Source: Mucilaginibacter flavus (GTDB lineage: Bacteria; Bacteroidota; Bacteroidia; Sphingobacteriales; Sphingobacteriaceae). From it: 64,000 nt of DNA. The stretch lies in the NCBI RefSeq assembly GCF_030409315.1, contig NZ_JAUFPS010000034.1:14673-78672 (forward strand). The letters run 5' to 3'. Under the pieces are notes generated by a model. It saw nothing but the letters and a program-made list of their open reading frames with translations. It did no database searches and was not told the DNA's origin. Of this stretch, positions 43,627-51,750 are shown piece by piece. The translations under genes were made by a program, and so were the position numbers. The stretch's first letter is position 1. Each line of letters opens with the position of its first letter.

Positions 43627-44103
43627 TTATTCTAAGGTAATCTGCCTTCTGATGCTTTCTTCAAGCGATATGAAGGTTTCGGTACGTTGAATGCCTTTTA
43701 CACCCTGTATCTGCTCGTTTAAAACCTCGCGCAGGTGGGTAGTATCATGACATACAATTTTAGCAAATATGCTCCACTCACCGGTGGTGTAGTGCAGTTC
43801 TACTATTTCTTTTATCGTTTTAAGCTGTTTTACAGCCTCATTATATTGTGATCCTTTTTCAAGATAGATGCCCAAAAACGCGGTAATATCATACCCTAAT
43901 TTTTGCGGATCAACCTCTAAACTGGCGCCTTTGATTACCCCCATCTCCTCTAACTTTTTCATCCTCACGTGGATAGTACCGCCAGAAACTATTAACTCTT
44001 TAGCTATCTCGGTATATGGAGTAGTAGCATTTTTCATCAATATTGATAAAATCTGGATATCAAGATTATCAATTTCTAAATTTTGAGCTTTTCTGTGGGA
44101 CAT
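43627..44103 (-). CDS. Lrp/AsnC-family transcriptional regulator
   Basis: 158 residues. N-terminal helix-turn-helix (NLDIQILSILMKNATTPYTEIAKELIVSGGTIHVRMKKLEEMGVI) and C-terminal RAM/AsnC ligand domain (TAFLGIYLEKGSQYNEAVKQLKTI). Members respond to amino acids and form octamers. Its start is 152 bases from, and divergent to, the tRNA-like genes. The AT-rich gap, with repeated AAATTTGAATA-like words, could hold its operators. Confidence 0.93.
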   Translation of the reverse strand: MSHRKAQNLEIDNLDIQILSILMKNATTPYTEIAKELIVSGGTIHVRMKKLEEMGVIKGASLEVDPQKLGYDITAFLGIYLEKGSQYNEAVKQLKTIKEIVELHYTTGEWSIFAKIVCHDTTHLREVLNEQIQGVKGIQRTETFISLEESIRRQITLE

Positions 44104-44176
44104 AAATTTGAATATCTATATTGAAATACAAGTTTAATTAAAATTTGAATAAAAATAAAATATTTTTGTTGAAATA

Positions 44177-44208
44177 TTTGCAAGGAATTGACAGGTCTCT
44201 TAAATTTG
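44177..44208 (+). promoter_or_regulatory. Candidate promoter for the tRNA-like pair
   Basis: TTTG at 44177-44180, 20 bases, then TAAATTTG at 44201-44208, a full TAnnTTTG match. The RNA would start near 44214, about 40 bases before the first tRNA-like gene. Confidence 0.6.
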
Positions 44209-44254
44209 TATCAAGCAAATGACAATTGCCGGTAGTTCTTTAAAAGAAAATCAA

Positions 44255-44366
44255 TGTTGGGTGGTGAAATTTTTGGCAGACACACCTCCTTGTCCCGGTG
44301 GCGGAGATCATAGAAAACCCGAAGCGGGCTAACTACTCTGTGGAGGTTCGAATCCTTCCCCAACAG
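44255..44366 (+). tRNA. Class II tRNA-like gene 1, apparent anticodon GUC, 40-base variable arm
   Basis: 112 bases. The acceptor stem is a perfect 7-pair TGTTGGG/CCCAACA with discriminator G44366 and no encoded CCA. The D arm is GTG/CAC around a 14-base loop that contains GG. The anticodon stem is CCTCC/GGTGG with a central T-T mismatch, loop TTGTCCC, so U33 is kept and bases 34-36 are GUC, but base 37 is C. The variable arm (44302-44341) has a 5-pair CGGAG/CTCTG base, then TAG/CTA and CCCG/CGGG. T arm GGAGG-TTCGAAT-CCTTC. The body resembles tRNA-Leu, but GUC is an aspartate anticodon, and the G discriminator is more serine-like. Confidence 0.6.
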
Positions 44367-44395
44367 CAAATCCATGAAAGACGGGATTTTTATAC

Positions 44396-44511
44396 TGTAG
44401 GATGGTGAAATTTTTGGCAGACACACCTCCTTGTCGCGGTGGCGGAGAAATTGGGAAACTTTTAGCAATAAAAATAACCACTCCGTGGAGGTTCGACTCC
44501 TTCTCCTACAG
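44396..44511 (+). tRNA. Class II tRNA-like gene 2, apparent anticodon GUC, 44-base variable arm
   Basis: 116 bases, 29 bases after gene 1. Acceptor TGTAGGA/TCCTACA pairs fully; discriminator G44511, no CCA. From the D arm to the start of the variable arm it is nearly identical to gene 1. The one loop change makes TTGTCGC, so base 37 becomes the normal purine. The variable arm (44443-44486) has a perfect CGGAG/CTCCG base but an otherwise different sequence. T arm GGAGG-TTCGACT-CCTTC. The acceptors of the two genes differ by compensated pairs, which argues that the fold is selected. Confidence 0.6.
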
Positions 44512-44545
44512 CTCTTCTCATAATTTAGGTTTATAATTGGTTAGT

Positions 44546-44580
44546 AAAGGCCCCTGCCCATCAGGGGCTTTGCTGTTTTT
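44546..44580 (+). terminator. Terminator after the tRNA-like pair
   Basis: AAAGGCCCCTG, loop CCCAT, CAGGGGCTTT, then a run of T at 44576-44580. Confidence 0.8.
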
Positions 44581-44596
44581 AAGACTTTTTTTTCTT

Positions 44597-44785
44597 GGGA
44601 GCAAGGAGCAAAGATTTTTGGAATAAAGATTAAAATCAGACAACCACTACCTCAATCGCCGAAGCATTTACTGCATTATCAGAGTTTTAAAATTCGACCA
44701 ACTTAAAAAATTCCGGTTAAAACAAAACTTTTTTCCTTAAAAAGTCCTTATTCCTTCGTCCAAAAATCCTTACTCCTAAAAAAGA
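44597..44785. repeat. Word-like repeat with inverted arms (GGAGCAAGGAGCAAAG)
   Basis: GGGAGCAAGGAGCAAAGATT on the left; AAAGTCCTTATTCCTTCG, TCCAAAAATCCTTACTCC on the right. The same vocabulary occurs at 9838-9988, 12352-12414 and 56060-56165. No gene is in this gap. Confidence 0.65.
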
Positions 44786-44813
44786 AATATTGTGTCACAA
44801 TAACACAATAGAT

Positions 44814-44844
44814 ATTGATACTTCAATTATTAATTATAAATTTG
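44814..44844 (+). promoter_or_regulatory. Candidate promoter for the ThuA fusion gene
   Basis: ATTG at 44814-44817, 19 bases, then TAAATTTG at 44837-44844. Predicted leader about 85 bases. Confidence 0.5.
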
Positions 44845-44935
44845 GTAGTGTGTCAATTGTAACAATTTGATACCATAGCTCCCAGAATACCGTCCTCGAA
44901 ATACCAATTTTAAACCAACCACATAATAAGTCGAT

Positions 44936-47900
44936 ATGAAAAAAATCGCCCTGTTAGTTTTTATAGCGCTCAGCTGTACTTACTTTTCATGCAACAAAAC
45001 CCGTCCGGATAAACCGCGGGTACTTATTTTTTCAAAAACCATGGGCTTTCACCATGCATCTATCGATGCGGGGATTGCAGCCATTCAAAAACTGGGGAAA
45101 GAGAACGGGTTTGATGTGGATACCACCAAAAACTCGGCGATGTTTAATGATACCACGCTAAAAAAATACTCAACCGTTATATTTTTAAGTACCACGGGCG
45201 ATGTGCTTGATTACCGCCAGGAAGCGGCATTTGAGCGCTACATACAGGCCGGTGGCGGTTACGTAGGTATCCATGCCGCGGCCGATACCGAGTACGACTG
45301 GGGATGGTATGGCCGTTTAATGGGCGATTGGTTTTATGACCACCCCGGCATTCACGATAAAAACCCTAATGTGCAACCGGGTACTTACAACGTAGTTGAT
45401 GCTGATAATGACGCTACCAGGCACCTGCCCAAAGTATGGAAACGTATAGATGAGTTTTACAGCTTTAAAAAAGCTTTGGCTCCTGACGTACACGTGTTGA
45501 TCACCCTTGACGAAAGCACCTACAAAGGCGGCAAACGCATGGGCTTGCACCCTGCTACCTGGTATCATGATTACGATGGCGGCCGTGCGTTTTACACCGC
45601 CATGGGCCATACCGATGAAACTTATAAAGATCAAAACTATCTTAAAATGTTAACCGCCGGCATTAAATATGCCATTGGCGAAAACAAAGAGCTGGACTAT
45701 TCAAAAGTGCGCACACAAAACCCGCCGGATGAAGATCGGTTTACCAAAACCCAGCTATCAACAGGTGAGTTTTTTGAGCCTACCGAAATGACCATTTTAC
45801 CAAACTTCGATATCCTGGTTATTCAGCGCCGCGGCGAGATCATGAAGTTTGATCATGCTACCAAAAAGGTAAAACAGGTAGGTGCTTTCGATGTGTACTG
45901 GAAAACACTACATACTCCCGGCACAAATGCCGAAGAGGGCATGCTGGGACTTGCTAAAGACCCTGACTTTGCCAACAACAACTGGATCTATATTTACTAT
46001 AGCCCGGCCGATAGTTCCGTGAACCGCCTTTCGCGCTTTACATTTAAGAATGATACGGTTGATAAAAAGACCGAAAAAGTGATTTTGGAAGTAAAAGCCC
46101 AACGCGAAATTTGCTGCCATACGGGCGGCTCCATCGCTTTCGGTCCCGGCCCCGATAAAATGCTGTTCTTCTCTGCAGGCGATAACTCTACCCCTTTTGA
46201 TGAAAAAGGGCAAAAATATGTAACCAGTGGTTATGCGCCGCTGGATGATCGTCCGGGTCATTTGCAGTTTGACGCCCGCCGTTCGGCAGGTAATACCAAT
46301 GATCTGCGCGGCAAAATTATGCGTATCAAAATTAAGGATGATGGCACGTATGAAATTCCCGAAGGAAACCTTTTCCCCAAAGGCACACCCAAAACCCGTC
46401 CCGAAATTTATGTAATGGGCGATAGAAACCCGTACCGCATTTCGGTAGATCAGAAAAACGGCAACCTGTACTGGGGTGAGGTTGGCCCCGATGCCCATAA
46501 TGACAGCCTGGATACCCGCGGTCCTATGGGTTACGATGAAGTGAACCAGGCCCGCCATGCAGGCAACTACGGCTGGCCATATTTTGTAGGCGATAATAAA
46601 CCGTACCATATTTATGATTACGCTACAGGCAAATCGGGCCCGGCGTTTGATCCTAAACACCCTGTAAATAACTCCCGTAACAACACCGGTTTAACAGATT
46701 TGCCACCGGCACAACCGGCGTTTATATGGTATCCTTATGGCCCATCGCCCGATTTTCCGCAAGTGGGCACAGGCGGCAGAAATGCCATGGCAGGTCCGGT
46801 TTATTATACGGATATGTTCCCTGCCGAAACCCGTTATCCCGATTATTATAATGGCAAGTTCTTAGCCTACGAGTGGATGCGTGGCTGGATCAAAGCCGTG
46901 AGCCTTACACCCGAAGGTGACTTTGATAAAATGGAACCTTTCTTCCCCGGCTTAAAATCAAACTCAATGATTGATATGGAGGTTGGACCCGATGGAAGGC
47001 TATACGGTTTGGAGTATGGCAGCGGATGGTTTAGCCACAACCCCGATGCAGGCTTGTTCCGCATTGATTACATAGGCGGCAACAGGCCACCAACCATCAG
47101 CAGTGTAAAGGCTGATAAAAACACCGGATTGCTGCCATTTACTGTAAAACTAACGGTACAAGCCAAAGATCCCGAAGGTGATAAAATAACCTATAGCTGG
47201 AAAATGGGCGATGGCACCACCAAAGAAACCGATGTACCGCAGCTAAGTTACACCTACACCAAACCCGGCGACTATAAAATAAGCGTTGAAGCTAAAGACG
47301 CCGAGGGCGCGGCCAGTAAAGCTGTAAATGTTGATATTTATGCCGGTAACGAGCAGCCGGTGGTTTTGGTAAACTTAACGGGGGGCAATAAATCGTTCTA
47401 TTTACCCGGCGTACCGCTTAGCTACGCGGTTACGGTAACAGATGGCGCGGCAACCAAACTGGTCGACCCGAAACGTATCATTGTTAACGTTGATTATATT
47501 GATGGTTATAAAAAACCTGTTGAGGCATCGCAATTAGAGCAAACCGCGCCAGAAAATACCGGTAAAACATTAATGCTGAGCATGGATTGCAAAAGCTGCC
47601 ATAAAGAAGTAGGTAAATCAATTGGCCCCGCGTTTATAGATGTGAGCAACAAATACCAGAAAGATCCTGATGCGATGAATAAGCTTAGCCAAAAAGTAAT
47701 TAAGGGTGGCGCGGGCGTTTGGGGCGAAACGGCCATGTCGGCCCACCCAAGTATCAAAAAAGGCGACCTGGAGCAAATTATTACCTGGGTAATGTCATTA
47801 GGCAATAAGGCCAATCAGAAAAAATCGTTGCCACCATCGGGCACCATTATGCCGGATGCGGGCAAAACGCCAACAGCCACCCTGGTGTTAACTGCAAAAT

Positions 47901-48361
47901 ACACCGATGATGGTACCGACGTGATCAAAGCCTTAACCGGCACAGGCATTGCTACCCTAAACAGCAGCAACTACCTATTTAAGGGCACCGAAAAAACCAA
48001 TGGCTTTACGGCGTTTAAATACAATGGTATTAACCTGATGATCCTTCCAGCAGCTGAAGGTTGGTTTGCGGTTGATGACATTGACCTTACCGGTGTAAAA
48101 TCTATCAACCTGAGTACATTTTGGCAAGCTGCGCCAAGCACGGGTTTCAACTTTGAGTTACACCTTGATGCTGTTGGCGGCTCGCTTGTGGGCAAAGGCG
48201 GCATGCCAACGCCGGCCAAAGACCAAAAAGGAGGCGTTGCCCACATAACCGTAAACCCGGTTACCGATGGCAAAATGCACAAGCTATTCTTTATTTATAA
48301 ACCGGTAAAAGCTGGCGCGTTAACGGCTGGAGTTACCGGGATATCTTTTGGGGCAAAATAG
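44936..48361 (+). CDS. ThuA / sugar dehydrogenase / PKD / cytochrome c fusion lipoprotein
   Basis: 1141 residues. Signal with lipobox-like YFSC (Cys19). Domains in order: ThuA-like (about 27-245, VLIFSKTMGFHHASID), a glucose/sorbosone-dehydrogenase propeller (about 265-705; MLGLAKDPDF, AGDNSTPFDEKG, YGWPYFVGDN), a PKD domain (about 712-800, KMGDGTTKETDVPQLSYTYTKPGDYKISV), a mono-haem cytochrome c with CKSCH at 885-889 and a Met near 932, and a C-terminal sandwich (about 980-1141) like a carbohydrate-binding module. It suggests sugar or polyol oxidation with electrons passed to its own haem. Domain limits are by eye. Confidence 0.88.
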   Translation: MKKIALLVFIALSCTYFSCNKTRPDKPRVLIFSKTMGFHHASIDAGIAAIQKLGKENGFDVDTTKNSAMFNDTTLKKYSTVIFLSTTGDVLDYRQEAAFERYIQAGGGYVGIHAAADTEYDWGWYGRLMGDWFYDHPGIHDKNPNVQPGTYNVVDADNDATRHLPKVWKRIDEFYSFKKALAPDVHVLITLDESTYKGGKRMGLHPATWYHDYDGGRAFYTAMGHTDETYKDQNYLKMLTAGIKYAIGENKELDYSKVRTQNPPDEDRFTKTQLSTGEFFEPTEMTILPNFDILVIQRRGEIMKFDHATKKVKQVGAFDVYWKTLHTPGTNAEEGMLGLAKDPDFANNNWIYIYYSPADSSVNRLSRFTFKNDTVDKKTEKVILEVKAQREICCHTGGSIAFGPGPDKMLFFSAGDNSTPFDEKGQKYVTSGYAPLDDRPGHLQFDARRSAGNTNDLRGKIMRIKIKDDGTYEIPEGNLFPKGTPKTRPEIYVMGDRNPYRISVDQKNGNLYWGEVGPDAHNDSLDTRGPMGYDEVNQARHAGNYGWPYFVGDNKPYHIYDYATGKSGPAFDPKHPVNNSRNNTGLTDLPPAQPAFIWYPYGPSPDFPQVGTGGRNAMAGPVYYTDMFPAETRYPDYYNGKFLAYEWMRGWIKAVSLTPEGDFDKMEPFFPGLKSNSMIDMEVGPDGRLYGLEYGSGWFSHNPDAGLFRIDYIGGNRPPTISSVKADKNTGLLPFTVKLTVQAKDPEGDKITYSWKMGDGTTKETDVPQLSYTYTKPGDYKISVEAKDAEGAASKAVNVDIYAGNEQPVVLVNLTGGNKSFYLPGVPLSYAVTVTDGAATKLVDPKRIIVNVDYIDGYKKPVEASQLEQTAPENTGKTLMLSMDCKSCHKEVGKSIGPAFIDVSNKYQKDPDAMNKLSQKVIKGGAGVWGETAMSAHPSIKKGDLEQIITWVMSLGNKANQKKSLPPSGTIMPDAGKTPTATLVLTAKYTDDGTDVIKALTGTGIATLNSSNYLFKGTEKTNGFTAFKYNGINLMILPAAEGWFAVDDIDLTGVKSINLSTFWQAAPSTGFNFELHLDAVGGSLVGKGGMPTPAKDQKGGVAHITVNPVTDGKMHKLFFIYKPVKAGALTAGVTGISFGAK

Positions 48362-48441
48362 AGCCTCACCCAACCCACTCCAAAGGAGAGGGCTTTAAAA
48401 AAGAAGCTCCCGGCAGTATGGTCTGCCGGGAGCTTTTTTTT
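48359..48441 (+). terminator. Stop-anchored repeat and terminator after the ThuA fusion
   Basis: The TAG stop continues AGCCTCACCCAACCCACTCC and AAAGGAGAGGGCTTTAAAA, a dispersed-looking tail. Then a strong hairpin AAGCTCCCGGCAG/CTGCCGGGAGCTT (48404-48435) and a run of T. Confidence 0.85.
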
Positions 48442-48459
48442 TCTATTCTTAATCTACTA

Positions 48460-49041
48460 TTAAAAAATCTTAAAGCCCACACTTAAAGCCCAAAGGTTTT
48501 GGCGCTGGCCATAGTTAGAGTTTACTTTTGATAAACCGCCTTCGTAACGTAAATCGGCAGTGATGGCACCAATATCAACACCGGCACCGGCCTGGAAACC
48601 TAAGGTGCTTTTGTTGTAGTTGCCAAAATCCTGGTAAGCACCGGTGAAGTTATTTGAGAAGCTTTCGCTCTTATCCAACTGGTAAGTATAGATAGGGCCC
48701 GCCATAACACGGAAATTTAAATCTTTACCCCCAAAAGATTTACCAACCAACAAAGGCACGTTTAAGTTGGTGAACCTTACTTTTCCACTATACTCTGTTC
48801 CGTTATTATTTGAGTCGAATTTACCACCTGTACCGCTTAAGTATAACTCTGGTTGTAAATACAAGCCCGAGCCAACGCGAGCAAATAATCCGGCCTGGTA
48901 ACCTGTGAGGGTTGATTCCTTTAAATTATCGGTATTAATCTTCGAAAAATTGACACCGCCTTTAACGCCTAAAGAAAATTGTGCTTTTGCACTGATGCTT
49001 ACTGCTATCAGTAATACCGCACTTAATAAGTACTTTTTCAT
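48460..49041 (-). CDS. Outer-membrane beta-barrel (porin-family) protein
   Basis: 193 residues. Signal peptide 1-20 (SAKAQ). FSLGVKGGVNFSKINTDN and the alternating strand pattern to the final Phe (ALSVGFKIF) are typical of the small eight-strand barrels called outer membrane protein beta-barrel domain in Bacteroidota. Structural or adhesion-type role; no enzyme motif. Convergent with the ThuA fusion, sharing the terminator. Confidence 0.87.
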   Translation of the reverse strand: MKKYLLSAVLLIAVSISAKAQFSLGVKGGVNFSKINTDNLKESTLTGYQAGLFARVGSGLYLQPELYLSGTGGKFDSNNNGTEYSGKVRFTNLNVPLLVGKSFGGKDLNFRVMAGPIYTYQLDKSESFSNNFTGAYQDFGNYNKSTLGFQAGAGVDIGAITADLRYEGGLSKVNSNYGQRQNLWALSVGFKIF

Positions 49042-49218
49042 AAGTTTTAATTTTTGAGGGGGCGAAGCTATACTTTTTGGTACAATTTACATCGTCCCCA
49101 TGGTTAACATAGTTAGTTTATAAGTGGCCGCATTGAAGCCATTTTATTGACTATCAATTGACGCGCCAAAGTTTTAAACGTTGCTTTACCTCTGTTTTTT
49201 ATAAAACGGCAAAAATAA

Positions 49219-50673
49219 TTATGAGTTTGCCAGCAGTTTAGCCAGTATTTCTACACTGCTTTCCAACTCATCCGGGGTAGATGATGCAAAACCAAGCCGG
49301 GTAAAACCGGGAGCCGCGGAGCTGTTAAGTCCCTGAAAATACAGTCCTTTTTTTATTGCTTTTTGGGCCAGTTCATCCAAATTGATGTTTTTATCAAATT
49401 GGGTCCAAACGGCCAGGCCACCTTCGGGAATTTTAAATTGTACATAATCTTTAAGCCTATCGTTCAGCAGGGTTCAGAACAAATCTCGCCGCTGGCGGTA
49501 CAATCGTAAAGATTTACGCAAATGGCGTTGAATAATGCCGCTTTGCAGCAGCTCAGCCATTCCGTTTTCGAGTAAGGTATCGCCTTGCCTGTCAATAATG
49601 CGGCGTAGGCTTGCTAAATGCTCAATCACATTTTCGGACGCTACCAGGTACCCCACCCTTATAGCCGGCGAAAGCGTTTTAGAAAAAGAACCACAGTAAA
49701 TTACCATACCAGCATCATCGGCGCTGGCCAGTGGCATCAGGGGTTTATTTTCGTAATGAAAATCGTAGTCGTAATCATCCTCAAAAATAATGAAGCCATA
49801 TTTACGGGATAGTGCCAGCAGGTTTACCCGCCTATCGGCCCGCAATGCCACGGTGGTAGGGTAATGATGATGCGATGTTACGTATACCAGCCTAACCGTT
49901 TGTTTTTGGCAAAGTGCTTCCAGTTCATCGATATTAAGCCCGTATTCGTCAACACCTATTTTTAGCAGCCTGGCACCGGCCTGCAAAAAATTGGCCTCGG
50001 CACCCAACCAGCCGGGATTGGCTGTCACTACCGTATCGCCTGGTTCTAATAAGCCGGTGCAGCAAAGGTTAAGCCCCATAATGGTGCCCCGCACTACAAG
50101 GATATTGGCCGGCGTTGCCCGCAGGCCACGGGTGGCATTTAAGTAGGTAGCCAACTCGTTCCGCAGCCATTCAGATCCCCGGGTATCGCCATAACCCAAC
50201 CTTACATAAGGGTTGCCGGTTAAAAGCTGGGTACGGTAAGCCCTTGAAATATCCTGCACCGGGGCAATGCGCGTATCCGGAAAACCATCATCAAGGTGCA
50301 GGGGAATATTAAGATTAGCCACCGCTCTTTGTAAATGGACCGGGCTTTTTATGGCAAACCCTGCTTTAACAACTGTATCGGCTTCGTTAATAGCTATCGT
50401 TTTCGGTTTAATAAGCGGCAGGTTAGCGGCCACAAAGGTACCGCTGCCTGCATAACTCTCCAGCCAGCCCTGCGCCAATAGATCCTCATAAGCCCGGGTA
50501 ACCGTTTTACGGTGCACGTTTAATTGCTCGGCCAATTGCCGCGTGCTGGGCAATCTGTATCCGGCTATTAAAATCCCTGTTTTAATAAAATTTGTGAGCT
50601 GGTTGGTAAGCTGCAGATAAACCGGCGAGGCCGCTTCTTTATCTAATACTAAATGTGCTGAAAGCGCCTGCAT
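49219..50673 (-). pseudogene. MocR/PdxR-type regulator interrupted by one in-frame UGA
   Basis: Read through the TGA at 49474-49476 the frame is 484 residues, the normal MocR length. N-terminal GntR winged helix (PSTRQLAEQLNVHRKTVTRAYEDL), then a fold-type I aminotransferase domain with the PLP Lys in SFSKTLSPAIRVGY. The first product stops after 399 residues at RRDLF. The next 85 codons stay open in the same frame and look conserved (PEGGLAVWTQFD, YFQGLNSSAAPGFTRLGFAS), ending at TAA 49219. Such regulators sense pyridoxal phosphate. Divergent from a PNPOx-like gene, its likely target. Either a recent nonsense mutation or a sequencing error; a functional truncated form cannot be excluded. Confidence 0.85.
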
Positions 50674-50752
50674 AAAATTGGACTACTCTTTTTATAATTA
50701 TTGGATGATTTTAACCACCCAATAAACGCATAATTTTATAAAAAACAACATT

Positions 50753-51388
50753 ATGGCTAATCCAAAATCACATCTAATTCCCAGCCGGTCGGCCAAGAGG
50801 GCCAACTATGATCCCGAAGTAATCAACAGCATCCTGGATGAAGCGCTGTATTGCACCATCAGCTACAGCTATGATAACAAACCATTTTCGATACCAACCG
50901 CGTTTGTGAGGTATGAAGACAAGATCTATATACACGGCTCGGTCGGCAGTCACTTTATACGTGAACTGGAAAAAGGGATTCCCGTTTGTATTTCGGTTAC
51001 CCTGATGGATGATCTGGTAGTTGCTAAATCGGCTTTTCACCATTCGGTAAATTACCGGTCGGTAATCATTTTTGCGCAGGCCGAGAAGATAGAAGATGCA
51101 GAAACCAAAACAGAAGCATTTAAATGGCTTACCGATAAAATTGTGCCGGGCAGCTGGGATTACCTGCGCCCTATACAAGCCCGCGAAGTGCTTAAAACAA
51201 CAGCGCTGGCTTTTAAAATTGAAGAAGCATCGGCTAAAATACGCAGTGGCATGCCGGTTGATGACGATGAAGATCTGGAGCTGCCTATCTGGTCGGGCCT
51301 TATTCCTTTACAAACCAGGCGGATGTCGCCATTGGCCGATAGTTTAAGCCAAACCATCCCTGTGCCTGCCCATCTTCAACACCTATAG
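50753..51388 (+). CDS. Pyridoxamine 5'-phosphate oxidase-like flavoprotein
   Basis: 211 residues. Split-barrel FMN-binding fold: RANYDPEVINSILDEALYCTISYSYDNKPFSIPTAF and IYIHGSVGSHFIRELEKG, with SVNYRSVIIFAQAEKI in the core. This branch resembles nitroimidazole-resistance/flavin-binding proteins rather than true PdxH. Divergent from the MocR-type gene with an 79-base gap holding the shared control region. Possible roles are vitamin B6 salvage or flavin-dependent reduction. Confidence 0.87.
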   Translation: MANPKSHLIPSRSAKRANYDPEVINSILDEALYCTISYSYDNKPFSIPTAFVRYEDKIYIHGSVGSHFIRELEKGIPVCISVTLMDDLVVAKSAFHHSVNYRSVIIFAQAEKIEDAETKTEAFKWLTDKIVPGSWDYLRPIQAREVLKTTALAFKIEEASAKIRSGMPVDDDEDLELPIWSGLIPLQTRRMSPLADSLSQTIPVPAHLQHL

Positions 51389-51390
51389 GT

Positions 51391-51417
51391 AAAATATCGG
51401 GCCGGGCCCGATATTTT
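51391..51417 (+). terminator. Hairpin terminator
   Basis: AAAATATCGGGCC and GGGCCCGATATTTT form a nearly loop-free palindrome just after the PNPOx-like gene. Confidence 0.7.
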
Positions 51418-51467
51418 AAATTCGCCTGCTGTGTATTTTTTATATTTTTGCTTAAAATAATTTAATC

Positions 51468-51683
51468 ATGGCTGAGATCAGTATCACCAATAAGGATTGG
51501 GAACGTGTAAAAATTAAAGTTCAACGTAAATACAACCACCTTACAGACGAACAATTAAAATATACCGAGGGTCAGGAAGAGGCACTGATAACCAAACTTA
51601 TGGACCTGGTAAACCGTAACAGGGAATACGTGGTGTTCACTTTGAAAAAAGCGTTGGTGAATATTGATAATAACAGGCTGTAA
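51468..51683 (+). CDS. CsbD-like small protein
   Basis: 71 residues. The pattern WERVKIKVQRKYNHLTDEQLKYTEGQEEALITKL resembles the CsbD stress-protein family (W-x-KxKxK-x-LTDxxL-x-EG-x-L), but the remainder is a different helical tail. Cytoplasmic, role unknown; CsbD relatives are induced by general stress. A TATTTTTG-like -7 box lies about 18 bases before the ATG. Confidence 0.7.
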   Translation: MAEISITNKDWERVKIKVQRKYNHLTDEQLKYTEGQEEALITKLMDLVNRNREYVVFTLKKALVNIDNNRL

Positions 51684-51750
51684 ATGAGCCTGTATTTGCA
51701 AAAATCGGGATGCTTTTAGTATTTTTATAAGCTTTAATGTTGCGCAGTGT

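Noticed and set aside
44211..44468. Open frame of 85 codons on the minus strand with a repeated FRHRDKEVCLPKISP-like segment
   Set aside because: It is the antisense of the two tRNA-like genes; the internal protein repeat simply reflects the conserved D-arm and anticodon-arm DNA.
44255..44511. Selenocysteine tRNA
   Set aside because: The anticodon would have to be UCA and the acceptor eight pairs; here the loop gives GUC and the acceptor has seven.
45908..46660. 250-codon minus-strand frame inside the ThuA fusion gene
   Set aside because: It lies fully antisense to conserved sugar dehydrogenase sequence and shows no recognisable motif.
49440..49476. Selenocysteine at the UGA of the MocR gene
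   Set aside because: No convincing SECIS hairpin follows the UGA, and MocR regulators are not known selenoproteins; a nonsense change or sequencing error is simpler.
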